This document shows positions 34,346 through 45,690 of a stretch of DNA of 64,000 nt, in pieces; the first letter of the stretch is position 1; every line of letters starts with the position of its first letter. This DNA comes from Eublepharis macularius (taxonomy: Eukaryota > Chordata > Lepidosauria > Squamata > Eublepharidae): contig NC_072791.1 in NCBI RefSeq assembly GCF_028583425.1, positions 34,975,368 through 35,039,367 on the forward strand. The letters run 5' to 3'. The notes beneath the pieces were generated by a model, which was not told where the DNA came from, did not search any database, and saw nothing but the letters and a program-made list of their open reading frames with translations. The position numbers were made by a program, and so were the translations under genes.

Positions 34346-35304
34346 TTTAATTGTGGTTTGGCCTATTATGGATTGGAGGCCATTTCATCAGGTGCACAAT
34401 AAAGTAGGTAGATGCATTAAAAAAAAGAGAGATTCTCACACACATGTTGTTTATATTATTCAAATTACACCACCAGTCCAAATCAGCAATAATAAATATT
34501 GGTGGATGATCTGTGTAAGGTTCTCTGATGATATGTAGGGATCTAAGGTGTTATAAAAACACCCCATAGTGATTGTATTGATAGTTCCTGCTTTGGGAAG
34601 ATTACCTAACATTGTAAACTTTCTGGTGTGTGAACTCCTGGTCGCTGTATGCATCCTGTTTTGTGATATGGGAACAGCCTGTGCTGAGCTAAATCAAGGA
34701 AGGAAATGAATGTGAGATAACCACTTTAGAAAGCACTTAGCTTTATAATGTAACAACAGGGACTCTTTTTGATGCTGATGTTCTAGTGAAAGTGTGAATC
34801 ACAACAGCCACAACTAATGAGTATAAACACATGAAGTTTCCTTAGGTCCACTGTCCGTTCCGTCCACTATTATCTCTTCTAACTGGCAACAGTTTCCCGG
34901 AATCTGTCTTTTCCAGTTCTCAGGACCCGAGAACCATATATAGAAATGTTTGTTTGAAACTAGGACTTTCTGTTTGTAAGAGACCTACTACTGAGGACAG
35001 TCATACTTACTAGTTTACAGTATGAGAAAAGACACTACATGGAAAGAAAAGAGAGGCGGGGTCTCTTTTGGATTTGTGTCCAGGCTTGGGGGAGAGGTAA
35101 ATGGAACTTCTCCTTGGTTTTTTCATCATCAGTAGGGATAATTTCTAACCCTTATGGTTCTGGGGATAAGCTTTAAAACCTGTGAGCAACACTCAGTGGA
35201 TGTTTAGAATCCAACATGGGATTGAGCAAGACTTCCATGGTTGCTGACTGTGTGTGTGTAAATATCCGGCAATCTGAAGTTTTCCTTCAGCCATTTATAT
35301 GACA

Positions 35305-35510
35305 AGGGTTGCCAAATTCTGGAGATTTGGGGGGTGGCACCTGGGAAGGACTGGGTTTAGGGAGGGGATGGACCTCAACGGGGCATAGTTCCAGAGACCA
35401 TTCTCCAAAGTAGCCATTTCCTCCAGTGCAATGAGCTCTGTTGTTTGGAGATCAATTGTGATTCCAGGAGATCTCCAGGCCCTGCATGGAGGTTGATGAC
35501 AACCCTATAT
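35305..35510. mobile_element. hAT-like MITE of the agggttgcc family
   Basis: It starts agggttgccaaattctggag and ends with a complementary gatgacaaccct. Inner segments such as tctggagattt and ggagatctccagg are typical of this family. atatgaca lies on both sides, shifted by two bases, so the exact ends are uncertain. Relatives are at 35730-35935 (reverse) and 61990-62215. Confidence 0.6.
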
Positions 35511-35729
35511 ATGACAAACAAAACTAAATAATCCCAAATTAGCAAAATATGCTTAATTTTAATAATTACATTTTTCAAATTGTTACCATGAGGGAGAGCA
35601 ACTGTTTGTTTTTACATCATGGATTGTGGATTATTTGTATTGCAAAATAAACACAACACACTTCAAATGACAATTTTCTTTCTCGCCTGAGATTTCACAA
35701 TGTAGGAGAAATGCTTTTTATGAAGTGGG

Positions 35730-35935
35730 GATGCTAACCTGCAGGCGGCAGCTGGAGATCCCCAAGAATTACTAGCGGTCTCTCCATACTACAGAGATAA
35801 GTTCTCCTGGAGAAAATGGCTGTTATGGCATTATACCCTGCTGAGGTCCCTTTCCTCCCCAAACCCTGCCCTCCCTAGCTTCCATCCCCAAAATCTCCTG
35901 GAATTTCCCAACTGAAGCTGGCAACTGTAGGCCCT
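35730..35935 (-). mobile_element. Diverged MITE of the same family, opposite orientation
   Basis: Order of motifs reversed relative to 35305-35510: gatgctaacctgcaggcggc at one end and tcccaactgaagctggcaac at the other, with aatctcctggaatttccc and ataccctgctgaggtccctt inside. Confidence 0.5.
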
Positions 35936-37369
35936 TGGTAGGCAGTGTATTGGCTGCAGATTTTGTTGACACTCTTTCTGCATGCTTGTGGACATCTGGA
36001 TTCACACTGTTGCCTCTTGGACTATTGCTGCCTCCTTCAATTTTTCTTCTAATATGCCTTTTTGTCTTACTTTTTGAAAGCAGTATTGCTACTGTCAGGG
36101 ATAGAAGTACTGGCATAGCTATACCTAGCAGCAACCACAGAATAGCCTACTTAGCCAAAGATCTGGGATGTGTGTCCTTTCTGTTCAATGAAGGATCTGG
36201 CTAGAGATGTGAAGGTCTGGGGGATAAGTGGGGTTTTTCCCCATATTTCTGGGACCCCTTTTCCAGTGCAGAAATTAGATATGTAGGGGAGCACTAAAAA
36301 AACTCTCCAGTGACTTCTTTCAGAAGGGGTGAAATGCATTTTTAGACCAAGTTAAATGAACTGAGGTGTCACCACAGAAAGGGCCCTGCCTCTTGTGGCC
36401 ACTCGTCTTAGGATTGTTTGTTGAGGCAATTAGAGAGGAAGATGCTGTTTAGACTTATGATGGTACTGGCAGATGTTGTCCCCTCTGAGAAACCATTTTT
36501 ACCACTGGGAGAACACCCCCCCTTGCTCCCATTCACTGAATTTTAATTTGCTTTCTTTCCCTTTCTTTAAGAAAATTGGTTCTTAACATGTTGGAAAATT
36601 ATAGGCAGTTACGAAATCAGATTTGGGAGTACAAACCAGACTGCTGAACTTGAACAGGCTTTCCTCCCCTCAAAACACATTCTTGTATGGATTATTTGGC
36701 AGGAAAATAATGTTGTAGCAAAAGGCAGACGTACATGGTGTGGAAAATAGATGTAAATGTTAAAAACAATGTTCAGGAGTCGGACACATCGCAAAACATT
36801 TTTTTGCTACTTTCCAGTGTGATTTCCCCCCAAACTTTTTCCAGGCCATTGTATCCTCTTTAAATCTACCCATCAATTGTTTCCTCTGTCTCCTGTTGTC
36901 TGACCTGAGGAGAGCAACTGTGAGGGCCAGGACTGCCTCAGTTTGAACACCTTTCCTGTCTACTTGCCTGGCACTTGGTTTTGAACTTTTGGCACCCAGT
37001 ATTTTTCTCATTCTTCCCTACTTGCTCTTGGACCTCTTATTGCTATCCTGATTACTTTTACTGGTTTTTATTATTCCTTTTACTTGATTTTGATATTAAT
37101 AAACTCTGCTGGTTCTAAGGAATTTTATATACCTTCTCCACAAAATGATTTGTGGCTAATGTTTACGGCTTTAAGACTTTAAATACTTTTTGCTTGTAGT
37201 TTTGCTAATTTTTTGTTATTTGTTTTTTGTATTTTTTTTAAAAAAATTATTCCATCTTTCCTTCCAAATAGTGACAAACATTGGAACATTTAAACAGGAT
37301 TTGAAATAATATATAAAATAATTCAATCAAACATATAAACACATAATTAAATAGATATCTATATAAGCA

Positions 37370-37960
37370 GATATTGGGCCCAAATCAGCCCGGTGTGAAG
37401 CATGTGTGCTCCCGTGCTTGTACGATGACATCACTTACCGGGAGTGACATCATCATGCACGCATGGCACACTTGCGAGGAAGAAATTGTAGAGATTTACC
37501 TCATGATTAAACTACAAAAACGATTAAACTCTGCAAAAAGGAGAAAGTATATTTCAATTGAAATTAGAGTTGCCAGCCGCTTGCGGGGGGAGGTGTGAGG
37601 AGGCTGTCACATGAGGCATGTGGCAAAATGGCTTGTGCGCCTGCTCCATGGGGCCCAGATCAGCCCGGTGTGAAGAAATTATAGAGATCCAATGATGTCA
37701 CTTCTGGTTCAAGATGGAAGCAATGGGGTCACAGTGGGGCTGATATTTAGGAATCAGCCCCAAATATAGTGAAAATGGTATATTTGAGGCAAATTCCTAA
37801 AGGATTTACCTCTCTGAGACCTTGTTGCATCAGAAGCCCCATGGAGTGCACATGCACTTTGCATGTGCGCAAAAGAAGAACCAGCTATCTCTTGCCTAGC
37901 CTCTCCCCTCCTCCCAGTTTGAAGGTAGGGGGATCTGGCAACCCTGATTGCAATTACTAT
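37370..37960. repeat. Composite dispersed repeat
   Basis: cagcccggtgtgaag occurs at about 37387 and again at 37662. agagttgccagccgctt at 37567 and ggatctggcaaccctgatt at 37930 look like MITE ends of the agggttgcc type. Likely several old elements inserted into each other; family not identified. Confidence 0.4.
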
Positions 37961-38424
37961 GGAAATTTGATCCCTTAGACATGATCCCTTAGACTTGGTA
38001 AATGTACTATATTGATAGTTGTTTTTCCCCGTCTAATATACATGTTGATTTCATGCTCTTTAAAAATCATTTTATGATCTTTATGTATTGCATTATGATC
38101 AAAATAAAATGTTTAAAATTGATCTATTTTATTCTGTACTTGGCCTTAGGATATGTATGGATCAAAAAAATCTGCACAATGGGGCTATATAGAATAGTAG
38201 CACTGTGGGAACTACTTGATTTTGATCCGACTCTAGTAGTAACAGGTTATTACTGGCCAGGCCAGAGCCAGTGGCCTCTACAGTGCCCAACATCACCAGG
38301 GCAACTTAGCTCAGCTTGTTCCTTGGCCACTTGAACATCCCAATTTGCTTCTGCTAAGATTTCTTTCTTACATTTCCTTTTTGCTGTGAGCTTCTGTGTT
38401 GCAAAAGTAACATTACAAGAGTGG

Positions 38425-38665
38425 GATGTGGTCATGGCTCAGCGGGGTGTGTGTGTGCCTCACTGGTGGAACATCTGTTTTGCATGCAGAAGGTATCAGG
38501 TTCAGTTCTTGGAATCTCCAACAAAAATAAATAAGGTAGTACCCAATGCGAAATACCTTGGTCTGTAACCTCAGAGGGCTGCTGTCAGTCAGAGTAGACA
38601 ATACTGACTTTGATAGTCTGACTCAGTATAAGTCAGCCTCATGTAGAATAGTTACTGTGCAGCTC
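38425..38665 (+). repeat. tRNA-derived SINE (second family)
   Basis: ctggtggaacatctgttttg (box A side), catgcagaaggtatcaggtt and cagttcttggaatctcc (box B side) form the tRNA-like head. The body contains tcagagtagacaatactgac and the end actcagtataagtcagcctc. Same family as 31015(-) and 54120. Confidence 0.75.
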
Positions 38666-40174
38666 ATTCTCACACCTGCCTTATTCTACCTATCATTGGG
38701 AGAAACTGCAGTGGGGGCTCTCCCCGTGTGGTCCAATGAAGGTTATGTGAGAAGGATACCTTGGCTGTTGTAAGTGGCAGAAGCTGGGGATTGGCCCTCA
38801 AGGGCTGGGGTAAAAATGGAGGTGGGGCAATAGTGCACCCAGGGTTCCAAAAGGGATGTGACACAGGAGCTAGGGAAGAAACAAGGAAAGTGTGTGAAAG
38901 GAGACTGGGATGCTTGGGGCTAGAGGGTGCGGCAGAGTCTTGAAGCATTAAGTCGTAGACGGAAGTGATAGAGATTAGGAATGAGGAGGCAGCTGGGATC
39001 ACCAGGATTTATTCCTCAAGTGTGGGATCTGATAGTTGGCACAGAATTTGGAATCTGTTCATCTTCCATGGTTGCATTAAAAAAAAAGAAAAAGAGGTGC
39101 CTAAACCCTCTGTAGTTACAGACCCATGCATGTGTATTGTTAGGTGAAGGCTTAGAAGCCAGAATGAGGCAGGGAGGGTGGAAAGGGGAAGAGTCTGGCC
39201 TCTGATGACTGTTTGCTTCCCCATGGCCAAAATCTGCTGTCTAATACCAGTCGCCACACCTGCTTTGTCTGTCTTTCCATCAAAATATTTTGAAACCTGA
39301 ATAAATTATGCAGAGTACGCTACTCAAGATAAACGGGTGTGTATTAATTTAGCTGAGCATGGAATGTTGTGTAGAATTTAGTTGGTATTTTGCCACATAG
39401 CACCCTGCCTTCAGTGAGGACCCAAAGTTTCTATCTCCAGGCTCGTCTTCTTTTTGGTGTGTGTGTTTTAATCATTTGATATTATTAACATGATGGTGGG
39501 GAAACCTAGTTACCAAAGCCCAAGTATACTAAAAAAAAAATATTTTGTGGGTTTTGCAGAATGCGAATCAGAGGGAATGTAAATATAACCTGGATCTTTT
39601 GTGACACACCCAGGCCAAGTTGTGAACATGCCTTCATTAAATTCCGTGAATTAGTGTGGGCAGAGGGCAGAGACGAAGGAATGGAGGACAATCAGATTTT
39701 GCTGTTGGAATACGTTCAAGAGGCTGAACACTCCCAACGGAAATGCATGCCAAAAATATTTTCTACTTGGGGCAAAACGTGATGTGAAACAGGATGCCAT
39801 CTCTTGCTTTTTCTTGCTCTTCTACTGAATTTTTATTTTAAATAAAGAATAGCCTTGAAATGTTGGGTTTGGGAATGGAGAAGCAGCAGGGGGCAGGAAT
39901 TACCCTTTACCTTTTGCCCTTTGCCTACTGAAAGTCATCCTCCAGCTGAATGCCAGCATAACACAGTGGTCAGAGGTGCTTGGATCTACCAGAAAATCTC
40001 CACGTGTGCAAGCACAAGTGTGAAAAATACATTGTGCTGGCTGCTGTGCTTGCACTAAGTTATACCTGTTGTATTCCTACCTGCTTTCTTGTGTCTACAA
40101 GGCATTGTGTGAGTGACTCCTGGACACAGTAAGAGATGATGGAAGTGTAAATGCTCTGTTTCTCCTCGTTGCAT

Positions 40175-40345
40175 TGCTGGATCCAGCCCAGGATCCGGGA
40201 GACCCAAGTTTAAATCCCTATTCTGCCATGAGGCTTACTGGGTGACCTGGAACCAGTTGCGCTGTTTCAGCCTCCCCTATCACACAGAGCTGTTGAGAGG
40301 GGAGGAACAATATTCACCATCCCGAGCTCACTGGAAGAATGAGGG
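40175..40345 (+). repeat. MIR-like SINE, diverged
   Basis: gacccaagtttaaatcccta (box B region), tgccatgaggcttactgggt and gacctggaaccagttgc follow the layout of the copy at 34095; the tail is degenerate. Confidence 0.5.
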
Positions 40346-41574
40346 AAGGGAGAATGTATTTTATAGATAGCTAGAAGGTGCTTTCTCATCAACATGAGAG
40401 GGAAAATGAGGGGATGCTGCTGTTGTGAACCCTGGCTGCAGTTAGCTGCCTTTAAAAAAATGTTGGTCAAGGAGCTCAAACACCGTCTTGTCTCTATATC
40501 AAAGCCTGCTCCCTTTTCTATAACAAAGCTGCCATCATTGATCCTTGACTCTGGAAGTTCCTTTGGGTCTCACAAGCTGGCTGTTTCTGTAGCTCGCAGA
40601 CTGTGTAAGTGCTAAGGGCTGTATGGCATGTCCCCATGTAGATTTGTGTGCTCTAGCGCTCCTTCTCAGCTGACTTCTCCTGGTGTGGAAAAGACCGTCT
40701 AGACGCAAATGTTGGCTGCAGTGAGAGAGACTCAGTGGCTTGGGAGCCACGTGTGGTTCTTTGACAAGCCACTTTTCTGAGCACTATTTCCCAATCTGGC
40801 ACCTGCTCTATATTCCAGGAAAGTGGGCATGGCTTTTGGCAGGCAGTTTCCACCTTGTAATAGCTGCCACCAGAGGAATGGGCCAGCTGCAAGCCTTCCT
40901 CCCTAAGGTGCAGGCCTCATGTCAGGAATGGAAGTACATGTGGCTCTTTTGGTTGACGGTAATTGCGAAGGTGGCTGAGAGCAGTGGAGTGCGTATCACC
41001 GGCTGCTCTAGGACTACGATAGCAATGGGCGCAGCCAAGGTTTGCTGGTGGAACTTCCCTTTGCTGCCAGAGGAACTCCTAGGTATGAAGTAGTTTGCCT
41101 GCCTGTCCCTGCAAAATGAATGACTTGGGGCTTCCCTGCCAGTTGCCTTCCAAATTCACTTTCCTTCTTGCCTAAGGGGTCACCACCACTGTATTTGCAT
41201 GACTTTGTGGTGCTTGGTTGACACTGGCTAAAGGATAAAGGTACCGGGCTATCCTCACTATAAATTTTTGATCCACTGGGCAGCATAAATAGTCCTGGAT
41301 CTTTTGTTAGTAAATTAGTTAGCTGTGGTTTCAAGGTGGAGAAGGGCTTAGAGCGGTTCTCTCAGCTGTCTGAAACTTTTCAGTTGTATCTAGCTGACAC
41401 AGGTTGAACTTTGTGCTGCTTCTATATTTGGGAAAAGCAAAATGTGCCAGAGTGCATCCTGGTAGTTACCTTGAACACAAATAAGTTGGTGGGAATCTCT
41501 TTGGCCTAACATTCTACTTAGATTGTGTGGGATAGTGCTTGTATTTTTCTATTTCAATGCCTTTTGCCAACTTT

Positions 41575-41740
41575 ATAATGAATGTAAAAATGAAATCCTG
41601 CCCTCAACTCAGCTGACTTATGGTGACCCCTGGTGGGGTTTTCAGGGCAAGAGCCTAACAGAGGTGGTTTGCCATTGCCAGCCTCTGCAACCCTGGTCTT
41701 CGTTGGAGGTCTCCCATCCGATTGCTAACCAAGGCCAATA
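41575..41740 (-). repeat. 5S-rRNA-derived SINE, minus orientation
   Basis: On the plus strand it reads cttatggtgacccctggtgg, ggtggtttgccattgccagc and ggtctcccatccgattgcta accaaggcc, the reverse of the element at 30783 with the 5S part on the right. Confidence 0.75.
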
Positions 41741-42325
41741 GCTTTTACTTTTTAAATAACTTTGCAGTTCATTTTGCCTTCCTATGTGCATGCTTTGGTT
41801 AGCCGTAGGGTACTTTCTTGCTAATATTGAAGTTTGTTTTGCTGGTTAGAATGGGGCTTAGAATAAGGCAAACTGGTCACTTAAAAGAATCAACTTGTAG
41901 CAGTTTAGGATTTTTATAAATTGTAGGCCCTTGGGAGGATAAGAGAACACTGGTTTGGAGATAAGGAACTTGGTCTGGAAAGCACTCTTCATATTCCAGG
42001 CTTGCTTTATCTATCAGATTTCTGCCTATTTTTTCTGCAATCATTACCCTATTGTATTGATTACTGAATGTTCTTGCCATTGACCATATTGGCCTATGCC
42101 GCATCATTGGCCTGGAGTGTTGGTGAGAAAGCTGGAAATAACTAATGTAAATAAATAAGTAATGGAATCATTTCTCCTTACCACTTCACCACTTCTGGTC
42201 TCAATCCTCCACGGCTACTTCTCATTTTTAAAAAAAAGGGAGGGAGGGAATTCAAAAATCTGCGTTGCATCCAGTTGGGCTCTTCCTGTCAGAGACTGTT
42301 GCTTGAACTGGGAGCTCCATGACTG

Positions 42326-42560
42326 AGAGCAGAACCACAAGTGACAAAAGGCACAGATTGGACACTTGTCTGCTTCCCTCAAGTTTTGATGGGAAATGTA
42401 GGCATCCTGGTCTCGCAGCTTCGCTCTCTGACTGCTGTCCAATGGACTTTTCAACTGTCACTTGTCCAACATTCCGCCAAGCTGCCTACATTTCCCATCA
42501 AAACTTGAGGGAAGCTGACAAGTGTCCAATCTGTGCCTTTTGTCACTTGTGGTTCTGCTC
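42326..42560. repeat. 77-bp inverted repeat with 79-nt spacer, next to the LTR element
   Basis: The left arm 42326-42403 (gagcagaaccacaagtgaca and aaaaggcacagattggacac at its outer part) is the reverse complement of the right arm 42483-42560 with few mismatches. Short minus and plus frames both read the same fragment, HQNLREADKCPICAFCHLWF, an effect of the inversion. The right arm ends 75 bp before the retrotransposon. Confidence 0.8.
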
Positions 42561-42635
42561 TGAGGCTCAGATCTAAACAAGTGAACAATCCAGTAGCAAA
42601 CCTCAAAGCTTTCTTGAGGCATAGTACTTCAAGTG

Positions 42636-43051
42636 TGTCAGGTCCAGTGTATACCTAAACTGTACTGACTCCATTTTCTAATGCTTCTAGTGTTTGAGTG
42701 TTTTCTTCCTAGGTGCACCAGTTCCCAGGCACCATTCCCACCGGAGGAGACTGTTTTGTCTAACGCCGTTCCACCAAGCATTGGCCTTGAGGGAGAGCAG
42801 CTTCCCAGGACTGAGAGATGTTGTTTTGAGAACTGTGGGGGGAGGCTGATCCAGATGGGTATTGTTACTCTGTACCTTATGCTTACCCTTCATTGGTAAC
42901 AATGATCATGTACCATCCTGAGTCTCCTATTCAGGACAGTGGACTATAATGGACCTTTTCTGCAATAAAGTTTCCTTTTCCAGACACTGGACTTGTGTTT
43001 GCCTCTAAAGGGAACCTGGTAGAGAGTGCCTTATTTAGCCACAGTCTGACA
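42636..43051 (+). repeat. 5' LTR
   Basis: 416 bp with short inverted ends tgtcag and ctgaca. If the self-priming model holds, the RNA begins at about 42892 (ATTGGTAACAA), so U3 is about 256 bp and R plus U5 about 160 bp. A polyadenylation signal AATAAA is at about 42964. No convincing TATA box precedes the predicted start. Confidence 0.95.
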
Positions 43052-43053
43052 TT

Positions 43054-43064
43054 TTGTTACCAAT
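43054..43064 (+). other. Self-priming primer-binding site
   Basis: TTGTTACCAAT, two bases after the LTR, is the exact 11-nt reverse complement of ATTGGTAACAA at 42892-42902 inside the LTR. The usual TGG start of a tRNA-complementary site is absent. In the Tf1/sushi group the 5' end of the RNA folds back on such a site and is cleaved to prime reverse transcription. The site ends one base before the Gag start codon region. Confidence 0.85.
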
Positions 43065-43065
43065 C

Positions 43066-45690
43066 ATGTCTGAGTCGGGCCCAGCGGAATCCAAGGTTGT
43101 CCCGGACAGGGATCCTTTGTTTGAGCCGTATGTGTCTCCCGACAATCAACCTGTGCAACCCGTGCAAGCCCAAGACTCCCAGGAGCTGGGAGCAGCCGGG
43201 AATGGAACCGGAGTCTCCACTTCCACCCCGCCTCTCATCGACCTCAGTACTCGGGACGAGACCGAAGCCGACCTCGGGGCAAGGCCGAAAGCGACCGCTC
43301 TCCCCTTGATTTCGGTACCTACCCCGTCGGAGTGGGGTGCCCGACCCCGAGAAACCAGAGAGCGTCGGGTAGGTGGACTCCATCCTCGAGTTTCTATGGA
43401 AAGGCGCCGAAGCCTAGGAACCGTCCTGGAGCTAGATAGCAGCCAATCATGGAGCTATTGGAATAGGACGTTCGAGCAGACGGAGGGAGACACGTCTCGC
43501 CGCGGCGCCCTGAGTTGGGATTACTCCGAACTTGCTCCGTGGAAAGAGCCAACGGAGGTCCCTGAACAAAGTTGGGAGCAGATACAAGGTCGTACCTATG
43601 CGGTGGATACCAGCATCTCGGCCGTGACGGGTATGGCCAAGGGAATTCTAGCCGCGAGATCGAGAGTCGTCCAAGGGGACCCTCCGCCTTGGGGCCCCTT
43701 GTCCCCGGTGAGTGCAACGAATGAAGCTTCCCTAAGCGAACAACCGGGGGCGAGTCGAATGCAACAGTTAGAAGCTAAACTGATGGAGATGGAAGAAAGT
43801 TTGGCTCATGCCATCCATTTAATTTCGACAATGGGAGCAGGGGAAAGATTATCCCCTGAAGAGATGGCGATACAGATAGCTACCCTTCAAAGTGTCATCT
43901 CATATCCGGTGGAGGATGCCCAGCAGCGACCGTCATCTACCGGCGAAGGGGGCACCTATCCGGGCGAATCGGGAGAGCAACCCGAGGAACTTCCCGCGCA
44001 GCAGGAAATTCCACCGAGAAGGGATGACCCGGTTGAGCCACCCGGAGAAACCCCCACCGAACAACCTAACCAGGAAGGGGATGCGCCGCCAGATGAGACT
44101 CCCGTTGAGAAGCCTACGGAAGGCGAAGAAAGGCCAAGCGATGCACCGGTGATACCCCCTCTTACTTCTCCTATAGAGGTCCGGCCGGACCAAGAGGGAG
44201 CCCCTCGTCAACCGCCAGACACAGTCCCCGTCGGGCAACCTACGGGAGAAGGTCCAATAGCGCCCAGAGGACAGCCGCTGCTTCCCAGATTAACAATGCC
44301 CGGAGGGGCAAGCCCGCGCGGCCTTCCACCTGTTCAACCCTCGCCGCTGCGGCCCCTCTTACCTCGACCGCAGCTCATACCGGTGCAGCAGCCCCAGGAC
44401 CAGCCCGTCTTACCACCTCCGAACCAACCGGGACGGCCAGCGCCACTACGACCCCTCCGACCGCCTCCGCAGCGGCCGATCCCCAATCAACCACACCAAC
44501 CTCCGCCACCTCGACAGCCACCGCCAACGCCTCCCGTGTTACCCGCCAGACCGAGAATACCGCCGCCTGCTCGCCCGCCATTGCAGCCGCCGGCCCAACC
44601 AAGACCAACCCCGACAGCGCAACCACGGCAACCTCCGCCGGCACCGCCGGCTCAACCGCCGCCAGTACAGCCGGCACCGTTGCCCCGTCCGAGACCCCAG
44701 TTACCTCCTCCTGTGCCTCAGGGGCAACTAGAAATGCCGATGGACTTTTACCCAGCGCCTGCTCCGAGACAAGAACTCCCGATGGGCTGGGTAAAGCTGG
44801 AAGCCACCTTCGATGGGGATCCCTCCAAACTGGGATTTTTCTTAGTACAGGTGGTACAGTTTTTCAACCGTTGGGGACACCTGTTCGGCAGTGAGGCCAG
44901 TCAAATCGAACATCTTGGATCTCGTCTACAGGGCAAGGCAGCAGACTGGTATGTAGGACTATACAATGTCGGGGCCCCAGAACTCGATACTCTTCAGGGG
45001 TTAGTGGATGCTATCCGTGCCCAATATGAAGACCCCTTAGAGGAAACCAGGGCCCGAACAGAATTGCAAGCCCTCAAACAAGGCAGCATGTCAGCAAGAG
45101 ACTATGTTACAAAATTCCGACAATTAGCCGCCAAGTGTCCTAGGTGTGAGGAGTCCACCAAAATTATTCTGTTCAAACAAGGCCTTAACCCGAGACTTTT
45201 GGACAGAGCCCTCATGCAAGACAATCCCCCCACGCTGTTAGGGTGGATCCAACTTGTTTGCGAAGTGGAGAACCGCATTTTGGAAGTCCGTTTGGTTGAA
45301 CAACAACAACAAACGGGACAAAGAAGACCGTTGACCTTACAGAGAGCAACACGGGGAGCTAGCTACGCCACCCGTGGAGCGAGAGATGCTAGATGGCAAC
45401 AAGGGCTGTGCTTGCATTGCGGACAGGCAGGTCACTTTGCTGCACAATGCCCTTACCGGCCTGTGCAAAGACCTCCGCTCCAACTACGGCGTCCAACCCC
45501 GGCTTCGTTCCCTACGCTCCAACGCCCGACTCCAGCACCCCGGACGAATAGAGGCCGTGGCACTTCCCAAAGGCCAGCCTCAGAGAGAGGGCTGGAAGCG
45601 GAAGAAGTCATGGAATACGATCCCGCTTCCCCAACCGCAGAAGTCAATCCAGAAAGTCCCCAGTCGGGAAACGAAATGGATCTGTCGTAA
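43066..45690 (+). CDS. gag: Gag polyprotein with long proline-rich N-terminal extension
   Basis: 874 residues from ATG 43066 to TAA 45688-45690; earlier in-frame triplets at 43054 belong to the primer site and include no ATG. Residues 1 to about 400 are unfamiliar, charged and acidic. About 405-555 is extremely rich in proline (PPP, PRP and QPP runs). From about 555 comes the retrotransposon capsid-like domain (WVKLEATFDGDPSKLGFF, LQGKAADWYVGLY, YVTKFRQLAAKCP). A zinc knuckle CLHCGQAGHFAAQC (CX2CX4HX4C) lies at 782-795, followed by a basic arginine/proline tail. Sushi-type Gag proteins are usually far shorter, so the N-terminal part is unusual. Codon and base composition in the extension is GC-rich compared with the surrounding intron. 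Confidence 0.93.
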   Translation: MSESGPAESKVVPDRDPLFEPYVSPDNQPVQPVQAQDSQELGAAGNGTGVSTSTPPLIDLSTRDETEADLGARPKATALPLISVPTPSEWGARPRETRERRVGGLHPRVSMERRRSLGTVLELDSSQSWSYWNRTFEQTEGDTSRRGALSWDYSELAPWKEPTEVPEQSWEQIQGRTYAVDTSISAVTGMAKGILAARSRVVQGDPPPWGPLSPVSATNEASLSEQPGASRMQQLEAKLMEMEESLAHAIHLISTMGAGERLSPEEMAIQIATLQSVISYPVEDAQQRPSSTGEGGTYPGESGEQPEELPAQQEIPPRRDDPVEPPGETPTEQPNQEGDAPPDETPVEKPTEGEERPSDAPVIPPLTSPIEVRPDQEGAPRQPPDTVPVGQPTGEGPIAPRGQPLLPRLTMPGGASPRGLPPVQPSPLRPLLPRPQLIPVQQPQDQPVLPPPNQPGRPAPLRPLRPPPQRPIPNQPHQPPPPRQPPPTPPVLPARPRIPPPARPPLQPPAQPRPTPTAQPRQPPPAPPAQPPPVQPAPLPRPRPQLPPPVPQGQLEMPMDFYPAPAPRQELPMGWVKLEATFDGDPSKLGFFLVQVVQFFNRWGHLFGSEASQIEHLGSRLQGKAADWYVGLYNVGAPELDTLQGLVDAIRAQYEDPLEETRARTELQALKQGSMSARDYVTKFRQLAAKCPRCEESTKIILFKQGLNPRLLDRALMQDNPPTLLGWIQLVCEVENRILEVRLVEQQQQTGQRRPLTLQRATRGASYATRGARDARWQQGLCLHCGQAGHFAAQCPYRPVQRPPLQLRRPTPASFPTLQRPTPAPRTNRGRGTSQRPASERGLEAEEVMEYDPASPTAEVNPESPQSGNEMDLS

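Noticed and set aside
42336..42576. Cysteine-rich peptide repeated on both strands (KCPICAFCHLWF)
   Set aside because: The same short stretch appears on both strands because of the inverted repeat; no longer frame supports a zinc-binding protein.
43052..43070. tRNA-complementary primer-binding site
   Set aside because: There is no TGG at the expected position after the LTR; the exact 11-nt complement to the LTR explains the site better.
43057..44677. Antisense open frames within Gag (43057-43383, 43394-43717, 43933-44238, 44375-44677)
   Set aside because: Shadows of a GC-rich, proline-coding region; no homology and no regulatory context.
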